Notes under the pieces: model-generated | What the model was told of the DNA's origin: nothing | The model's database searches: none | The model's input: only the letters and a program-made list of their open reading frames with translations | Shown here: positions 4,386 through 8,469 of the stretch, piece by piece | Numbering within the stretch: position 1 is the first letter of the stretch | Layout: each line of letters starts with the position of its first letter | Source of the DNA: an uncultured Lachnobacterium sp. | Lineage (GTDB): Bacteria; Bacillota; Clostridia; Lachnospirales; Lachnospiraceae | Assembly: GCA_900548765.1 (NCBI GenBank) | Contig: URLU01000093.1 | Location: forward strand, 1 to 8,469 | Length of the DNA stretch: 8,469 nucleotides | Direction of reading: 5' to 3' | Position numbers and translations under genes: made by a program

Positions 4386-6704
4386 TTATTTAATTACAAT
4401 ACCATCAAAGAAGCTGTTGCCTTTCTTGAAGTTACGCTCTTTACTTCCTGCGTTCTTTTTATTTTCCGGCTTGCGGTTGTCATTCCTGCGGGAAGCATTT
4501 GAGTTTTTCTTCTCCGGTGCCTTTTTTTCAGGCTCCTTATCCTTTTGGGCTCCTGCCTCACCTGTACCAATCTTCATGGTGAGCTGTATTCTCTGCTTCT
4601 TTAAGTCCACACTTAAGACCTGTACATCCACAATATCTCCAACGCTTACTGCTTCAAGAGGATGTTTGATAAATCTGTCACAAATCTCTGAGATATGCAC
4701 CAGACCATCCTGATGTACTCCTATATCCACAAAGCATCCAAAATCTATTACATTTCTGACAGTTCCCTTTAATACCATTCCCGGCTTTAAGTCCTTCATC
4801 TCCAGTACATCACTTCTTAAAATTGGCTTAGGCATGTCCTCTCTTGGATCTCTTGCCGGCTTTTCAAGCTCTTTGACAATGTCTCTCAGTGTGAGTTCTC
4901 CAAGACCCACCTCGTCTGCAAGTGCCTTGTAATCGCTTATCTTTTTAGAAATATCGGATACATTTCTGGCTGCCACATCATCCATTGTATAGCCCAGCTT
5001 CTCCAAGACAGCCTTGGCTGCTGCATAGGACTCCGGATGTACGCCTGTTCCGTCAAGGGGATTTCTGCCACCTGTAATTCTCATGAAGCCAGCACACTGC
5101 TCATATGCCTTTGGTCCAAGCTTGGCTACTTTAAGAAGCTCTGAACGGGACTTAAACTGTCCGTTTGTCTCTCTGTAGTCTACGATATTTTTGGCTATGG
5201 TCTTTGATATACCTGAAATATACTCAAGGAGAGATACTGAGGCTGTGTTCAAATCGACTCCAACCTTATTTACACAGTCCTCTACGACTCCGCCCAATGC
5301 GTCTGAGAGCTTTTTCTGGTTCATATCATGCTGGTACTGACCTACTCCGATTGATTTTGGATCAATCTTTACCAGCTCTGCCAGCGGATCCTGAAGACGT
5401 CGCGCCATAGATGTGGCACTTCTCTGTCCCACATCAAAATTAGGGAACTCCTCTGTGGCAAGCTTGCTGGCTGAATATACCGATGCTCCCGCCTCATTTA
5501 CGATAATGTACTGGACAGGCACCGGAATCTCCTTTAAAAGCTCAACGATAACCTGCTCTGATTCTCGTGAGGCTGTTCCGTTTCCAAGGGAAATAAGGGT
5601 AACATGGTATTTTGATATAAGCTTTTTAAGTACTGCCTTAGCCTCCTCAACCTTATTCTGTGGTGCTGTAGGATAAATAACTGTAGTATCTAATACTTTT
5701 CCTGTCGGGTCTACAACAGAGATTTTACAGCCGGTTCGAAAAGCCGGGTCCCAGCCAAGTACTACCTGCCCTGCAATTGGAGGCTGCATGAGAAGCTGCT
5801 CGAGGTTCTTGCCAAACACCTTGATTGCACCATCCTCTGCCTTTTCCGACAGGTCATTCCTGATTTCACGCTCTATTGCCGGCGCAATCAGTCTGTCATA
5901 TGCATCCTCTATGGTCTCCTTTAAAAGAGCAGTAGTCTGTGGATTGTCTCCTGTTATGATTTTTTTCTCAAGGTATCTGATTATATCCTCTGTCGGAGCT
6001 TCAATTTTGACAGCGAGAATCTTTTCCTTTTCTCCTCTGTTTAAGGCAAGGATTCTGTGTCCTGCTGCCTTTGAAAGTGCCTCATCATACTCATAGTACA
6101 TCTCATACACGGACTCTGCTTCAGGGTCCTTGGCGGTTGATACCAGATGTCCCTTCTGCATAGTCGTCTCACGGATTTTGGTTCTGTAATCTGCCTCATC
6201 CGATATCATTTCTGCGATTATATCCTTTGCTCCTGCAATTGCCTCCAAAACAGTGTTGACTTCCTTTTCAGGATTTACAAATGCTTCTGCCTCTTTTGCA
6301 ATGTCAGCCGCTCCCTGCTCCATAATGATGGCTGCCAGTGGTTCAAGTCCTTTTTCCTTAGCAATAGTTGCCCTGGTTCTCCTCTTTGGCCGGTATGGTC
6401 TGTATAAATCATCTACTGCCACCTGGGTCTGGGCTGCCAGAATCTGAGCCTTAAGCTCCTCTGTGAGTTTACCCTGCTCCTCTATGCTGGCAAGTACTGT
6501 CTGCTTTTTGTCCTCAAGGTTTCTAAGATATGTAAGTCTGTCAAAAAGGTTACGAAGCACCTCATCATTCAAAGCTCCAGTTTTTTCCTTACGGTATCTG
6601 GCGATAAAAGGAATTGTGTTTCCCTCATCTATAAGCTGGACTGTAGCTTCAACCTGACTTCTTTTAATGCCTAGCTCTTCGGCAATTGCTGCAATTATAT
6701 CCAT
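4386..6704 (-). CDS. tex: Tex, S1-domain RNA-binding transcription accessory protein
   Basis: At 772 residues this is a full-length Tex (Tex/YhgF, related to eukaryotic Spt6), a cytoplasmic nucleic-acid-binding protein linked to transcription and RNA handling. Domains in order: helical Tex-N with IPFIARYRKEKTGALNDE at 31-48 and DDLYRPYRPKRRTRATIAKEKGLEPL at 98-123; a YqgF/RNase H-like fold from about 315 (VLGWDPAFRTGCKISVVD, then GNGTASRESE at 374-383 and VNEAGASVYSAS at 402-413); the IDPKSIGVGQYQHD hinge at 447-460; helix-hairpin-helix repeats at about 480-560, ending GTGVHPESY; and an S1 domain at 640-713 (GTVRNVIDFGCFVDIGVHQDGLVH). A lysine/glutamate/asparagine-rich tail follows, 715-762. 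ATG 6704-6702 has AAAGGAAA upstream. It is probably first of a two-gene unit with the PilZ protein. Confidence 0.97.
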   Translation of the reverse strand: MDIIAAIAEELGIKRSQVEATVQLIDEGNTIPFIARYRKEKTGALNDEVLRNLFDRLTYLRNLEDKKQTVLASIEEQGKLTEELKAQILAAQTQVAVDDLYRPYRPKRRTRATIAKEKGLEPLAAIIMEQGAADIAKEAEAFVNPEKEVNTVLEAIAGAKDIIAEMISDEADYRTKIRETTMQKGHLVSTAKDPEAESVYEMYYEYDEALSKAAGHRILALNRGEKEKILAVKIEAPTEDIIRYLEKKIITGDNPQTTALLKETIEDAYDRLIAPAIEREIRNDLSEKAEDGAIKVFGKNLEQLLMQPPIAGQVVLGWDPAFRTGCKISVVDPTGKVLDTTVIYPTAPQNKVEEAKAVLKKLISKYHVTLISLGNGTASRESEQVIVELLKEIPVPVQYIIVNEAGASVYSASKLATEEFPNFDVGQRSATSMARRLQDPLAELVKIDPKSIGVGQYQHDMNQKKLSDALGGVVEDCVNKVGVDLNTASVSLLEYISGISKTIAKNIVDYRETNGQFKSRSELLKVAKLGPKAYEQCAGFMRITGGRNPLDGTGVHPESYAAAKAVLEKLGYTMDDVAARNVSDISKKISDYKALADEVGLGELTLRDIVKELEKPARDPREDMPKPILRSDVLEMKDLKPGMVLKGTVRNVIDFGCFVDIGVHQDGLVHISEICDRFIKHPLEAVSVGDIVDVQVLSVDLKKQRIQLTMKIGTGEAGAQKDKEPEKKAPEKKNSNASRRNDNRKPENKKNAGSKERNFKKGNSFFDGIVIK

Positions 6705-6743
6705 TATATTTTCCTTTCGATTTTATAAAGATTTTCTTTTCGT

Positions 6744-6773
6744 ATTATATATGAAGTGATACAATAAAATCAA
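6744..6773 (-). promoter_or_regulatory. Promoter of tex
   Basis: The minus strand shows -35 TTGATT (6773-6768), an 18-nt spacer and a perfect -10 TATAAT (6749-6744). Transcription would start near 6737, giving a leader of about 33 nt before the tex ATG. The spacer contains the -10 of the opposite-facing promoter. Confidence 0.6.
6757..6765 (+). promoter_or_regulatory. Extended -10 promoter for the small membrane protein gene at 6791
   Basis: The plus strand reads TGATACAAT, an extended -10 with five of six matches. No good -35 is seen 17 nt upstream (TTTTCG). Transcription would start near 6772, with GGAGG at 6781-6785 in a short leader. Confidence 0.45.
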
Positions 6774-6790
6774 CTTGTTAGGAGGTAATT

Positions 6791-7132
6791 ATGCTAGATA
6801 AAAGATCACATGCGTTTGAAACAGCGGCACTTGTCCTGGCTGTTATATCAATCGCAACCTGTACCTGTATTTATTTTTCGATTCCATCAGGAGCCCTGGC
6901 TGTCATCTTTGCCCTCTTGTCAAAGGGTGGAGAAACAAGCTTAAACTCAAAGAGTAAGCTGGCATTCTGGCTGGGTATAGCCGGTATTGCATTCACTACT
7001 ATTATATATGCTTTTTCAATAATCACACTGCTCAGAGAGTATGGAAGCTTTGAAGGAATATTAAATGCTTATTCACAAATGACCGGAATAGACTACTCTG
7101 AATTAATCCAGGAGATGAATTCAGCATACTAG
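6791..7132 (+). CDS. Small membrane protein, DUF4190-like, unknown function
   Basis: This 113-residue protein has hydrophobic segments at about 9-28, 31-45 and 57-81, with a SKGGETSLNSKSKL loop between the second and third. The pattern (alternating membrane hairpins, then A-I-F-A-L-L-S-K-G-G and a G-I-A-G-I helix) resembles DUF4190-type small membrane proteins; I make that link from pattern only. The C-terminus after 82 is soluble (REYGSFEGILNAYSQMTG and an acidic end). ATG 6791 is well supported by GGAGG at 6781-6785, 5 nt upstream. The gene diverges from tex and converges on the DUF2752 gene, overlapping its 3' end by 12 nt. Function not recognised. Confidence 0.8.
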   Translation: MLDKRSHAFETAALVLAVISIATCTCIYFSIPSGALAVIFALLSKGGETSLNSKSKLAFWLGIAGIAFTTIIYAFSIITLLREYGSFEGILNAYSQMTGIDYSELIQEMNSAY

Positions 7133-7531
7133 TATAAACATATTTTTTATAATCCAGTTTAGAGCAATTATTCCAAGTGCTATCCAAAGGTATACTATCC
7201 TGAAGTTCATTCCGATTTTAATCCTGTCCCCTGACAATCTCTGTATAGTCTGTGACAGCATAAACCAGCCGCCAAGTATAAAGGTGTATGGTACAAAGGG
7301 ATGAAATTTAAAGGCTCTGACTATGTCGCCTCTGAAAAATGCAAATACAGCCCGTGTTCCACCGCAGCCCGGACAATAATAGCCCGTGACTCTGTGAAAC
7401 ATACAGGGCGGCACATAGTTAAGTATGGTTTTACCCTTTATATGTATGACCGCAGCGCCCATGGCAAAAAGAGCCATAAGTATCCAGCCTGCGATATAAA
7501 AATATCTATTCATCTGTGGTTCTGGTTTCAT
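7121..7531 (-). CDS. DUF2752 family membrane protein
   Basis: The protein carries the DUF2752 (PF10825) signature: a conserved cysteine at 43, then TGYYCPGCGGTRA (about 49-61), followed by FFRGDIVRAFKFHPFV. Function in the family is unknown; the CPGCGGTR motif with a third cysteine suggests a metal- or redox-related site, which is inference. Three membrane helices are visible at about 10-28, 82-96 and 112-132. Start: ATG 7531-7529 (136 residues) has GGAG 6 nt upstream (7541-7538), whereas ATG 7543 (140 residues) has no site and its own codons form that GGAG. It shares its upstream region with the divergent DUF975 gene and overlaps the 3' end of the gene at 6791 by 12 nt. Confidence 0.88.
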   Translation of the reverse strand: MKPEPQMNRYFYIAGWILMALFAMGAAVIHIKGKTILNYVPPCMFHRVTGYYCPGCGGTRAVFAFFRGDIVRAFKFHPFVPYTFILGGWFMLSQTIQRLSGDRIKIGMNFRIVYLWIALGIIALNWIIKNMFILVC

Positions 7532-7559
7532 ATTCTGCTCCATTATCTATGATGAATAC

Positions 7560-7589
7560 AGTATAAGCTTTAAGTGCTTGGTTTGTCAA
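7560..7589 (-). promoter_or_regulatory. Promoter of the DUF2752 gene
   Basis: The minus strand has a perfect -35 TTGACA (7589-7584), an 18-nt spacer and -10 TATACT (7565-7560, five of six). The start site would be near 7553, leaving about 22 nt of leader to the proposed ATG at 7531. That start point fits the shorter reading of the gene. Confidence 0.7.
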
Positions 7590-7623
7590 AAAACAGAGAC
7601 GTCAAAAAGGAGTTATATCAGAC

Positions 7624-8382
7624 ATGAAGACATGCAGACAATTAAAAACTGCCGCCAGAGGAAATCTCATCGGCAATTACAGAATAACCATGGGAGCTTT
7701 CGTTATCGTAATGCTTCTGGGCACCGTTATCGAAATCCCATTTTCGGGGCTGGTGAATGGAGCTGCCACCCCAACTACAAACTACATAATTTATTATATC
7801 GCAGAGTTTCTGATTGCAATTCTCTCGGGAGTACTGCAAATCGGACTTTTCCGTATCCATCTGTCTATCGCCCGCAAAAAGGAATGTACTGTGTCAGATG
7901 TATTCTGCTGCTTTAAGAGCCGCACAGACAGATATATTCTTGGCTATCTTCTGGTCTTTGCTTTTTCATTGATTGGAATGTTGCCAGCCTTGTATGTTTA
8001 TTTTTTCTGCGATTTAACTGTTGCTAATATCCCAATTATATCAGGCCTATTAGTTCTTTCACTTGCGCTTTCAGTTTTTATAAACATCATATTTTCACTG
8101 GTGTTTTTCGTAATGCTTGACAATGAGGATTTGAGCATTATGCAGTGCTTTAAAAAGGCTGTCGGGCTGATGAAGGGGAACAAGGGCAGACTCCTCTATA
8201 TCTACTTAAGCTTTGCCGGTATGTGGTTTCTAGTGGTTCTGTCTTTTGGAATCGGCTATCTATGGGTTGAGCCTTACATGATTCAGACTTATACGATGTT
8301 TTATCTTGATGTAATCGGCGAGGAGCCAGCAGCTGGCAATCCTACAACTGGCAGTATCATAGATGTAAATATCACAAATTAA
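7624..8382 (+). CDS. DUF975 family integral membrane protein
   Basis: This 252-residue polytopic protein fits DUF975 (PF06161), a Firmicute membrane family of unknown function. Hydrophobic segments lie at about 23-43, 53-77, 105-128, 135-164 and 191-218. Family-like features are the N-terminal LKTAARGNLIGNYRI (a soluble amphipathic lead-in), CFKKAVGLMKGNKGRLLYIY at 175-194 and LWVEPYMIQTYTMFYLDV at 213-230, close to the C-terminus. The tail after 231 (EEPAAGNPTTGSIIDVN) is polar. ATG 7624 is preceded by AAAAGGAG with an 11-nt spacing, slightly long. It diverges from the DUF2752 gene; I see no clear plus-strand promoter between them. No function is claimed. Confidence 0.88.
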   Translation: MKTCRQLKTAARGNLIGNYRITMGAFVIVMLLGTVIEIPFSGLVNGAATPTTNYIIYYIAEFLIAILSGVLQIGLFRIHLSIARKKECTVSDVFCCFKSRTDRYILGYLLVFAFSLIGMLPALYVYFFCDLTVANIPIISGLLVLSLALSVFINIIFSLVFFVMLDNEDLSIMQCFKKAVGLMKGNKGRLLYIYLSFAGMWFLVVLSFGIGYLWVEPYMIQTYTMFYLDVIGEEPAAGNPTTGSIIDVNITN

Positions 8383-8469
8383 AGAATGGCTCAATGCCCA
8401 TTTCCTATACCACAGCACGAAAAAGGAGCTGGCTGATATTATACCCAATACGATTACAGTTGTTTTTCA
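8383..8469. other. Intergenic tail without a supported gene
   Basis: The last 87 bases after the DUF975 stop hold no convincing hairpin terminator and no start codon with a good ribosome binding site. One plus-strand frame is open from about 8361 to the edge and reads protein-like (KKELADIIPNTITVVF near the end), but it has no ATG, GTG or TTG start. Another frame opens at ATG 8394 without a ribosome binding site. Confidence 0.5.

Noticed and set aside
5165..6657. Several plus-strand open frames antisense to tex
   Set aside because: Typical shadows of a long high-coding-density gene; serine/leucine-rich with no domain pattern or ribosome binding site.
7584..7608. Repeated GTCAAAAA upstream of the DUF975 gene as a regulator site
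   Set aside because: A short A-rich direct repeat; one copy is part of the DUF2752 -35 element, and nothing else supports regulation.
7578..7916. A 112-residue plus-strand open frame overlapping the start of the DUF975 gene
   Set aside because: Low-complexity basic translation in a different frame; the DUF975 frame has clear membrane segments and a ribosome binding site.
8394..8469. Possible new plus-strand gene starting at ATG 8394
   Set aside because: No ribosome binding site, only 25 codons visible, and no recognisable pattern.

Overview
The window reads as a chromosomal, mostly housekeeping locus of a low-to-moderate-GC Firmicute. Gene content and protein style suggest class Clostridia, most likely Lachnospiraceae (Roseburia/Agathobacter-like). 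This is inferred from AGGAG-type ribosome binding sites, an FMN-riboswitch-controlled ECF riboflavin transporter, YcxB-like, DUF2752 and DUF975 membrane proteins, and a tsaE-tsaB-rimI order. No rRNA, tRNA, CRISPR array, insertion sequence or phage gene is visible.

Positions 1-2210 (minus strand): a compact operon read right to left, consisting of a YcxB-like membrane protein, tsaE, tsaB, rimI and the first codons of ribonuclease Z. It is tightly packed (a 7-nt overlap, 0-nt and 6-nt gaps). It couples tRNA t6A synthesis (TsaB/TsaE), protein N-terminal acetylation (RimI) and tRNA 3'-end processing (RNase Z). A consensus extended -10 just upstream, and overlapping the first possible ATG, probably drives it.

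Positions 2220-2600: a solitary small lipoprotein gene with its own likely promoter, flanked by two operator-like palindromes, and a terminator-like hairpin.

Positions 2604-3692: a self-contained riboflavin-uptake unit. A strong sigma-A-type promoter is followed by an FMN riboswitch, a plausible antiterminator, an intrinsic terminator, ribU, and one or two terminators. When FMN is plentiful, transcription should stop before ribU.

Positions 3703-6773: tex (a large RNA-binding transcription accessory protein) followed by a YcgR-like PilZ protein with intact c-di-GMP-binding motifs. They are probably cotranscribed.

Positions 6757-8382: three small membrane-protein genes in alternating orientation: a two-to-three-helix protein (+), a DUF2752 protein (-) that overlaps its 3' end by 12 nt, and a DUF975 protein (+). 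The last 87 bases contain no gene I can support.

I see no clear novel multi-gene system. The points most worth a second look are the riboswitch switching mechanism, the lipoprotein operator region, the PilZ-tex pairing, the face-to-face promoters beside tex, and several start-codon revisions.
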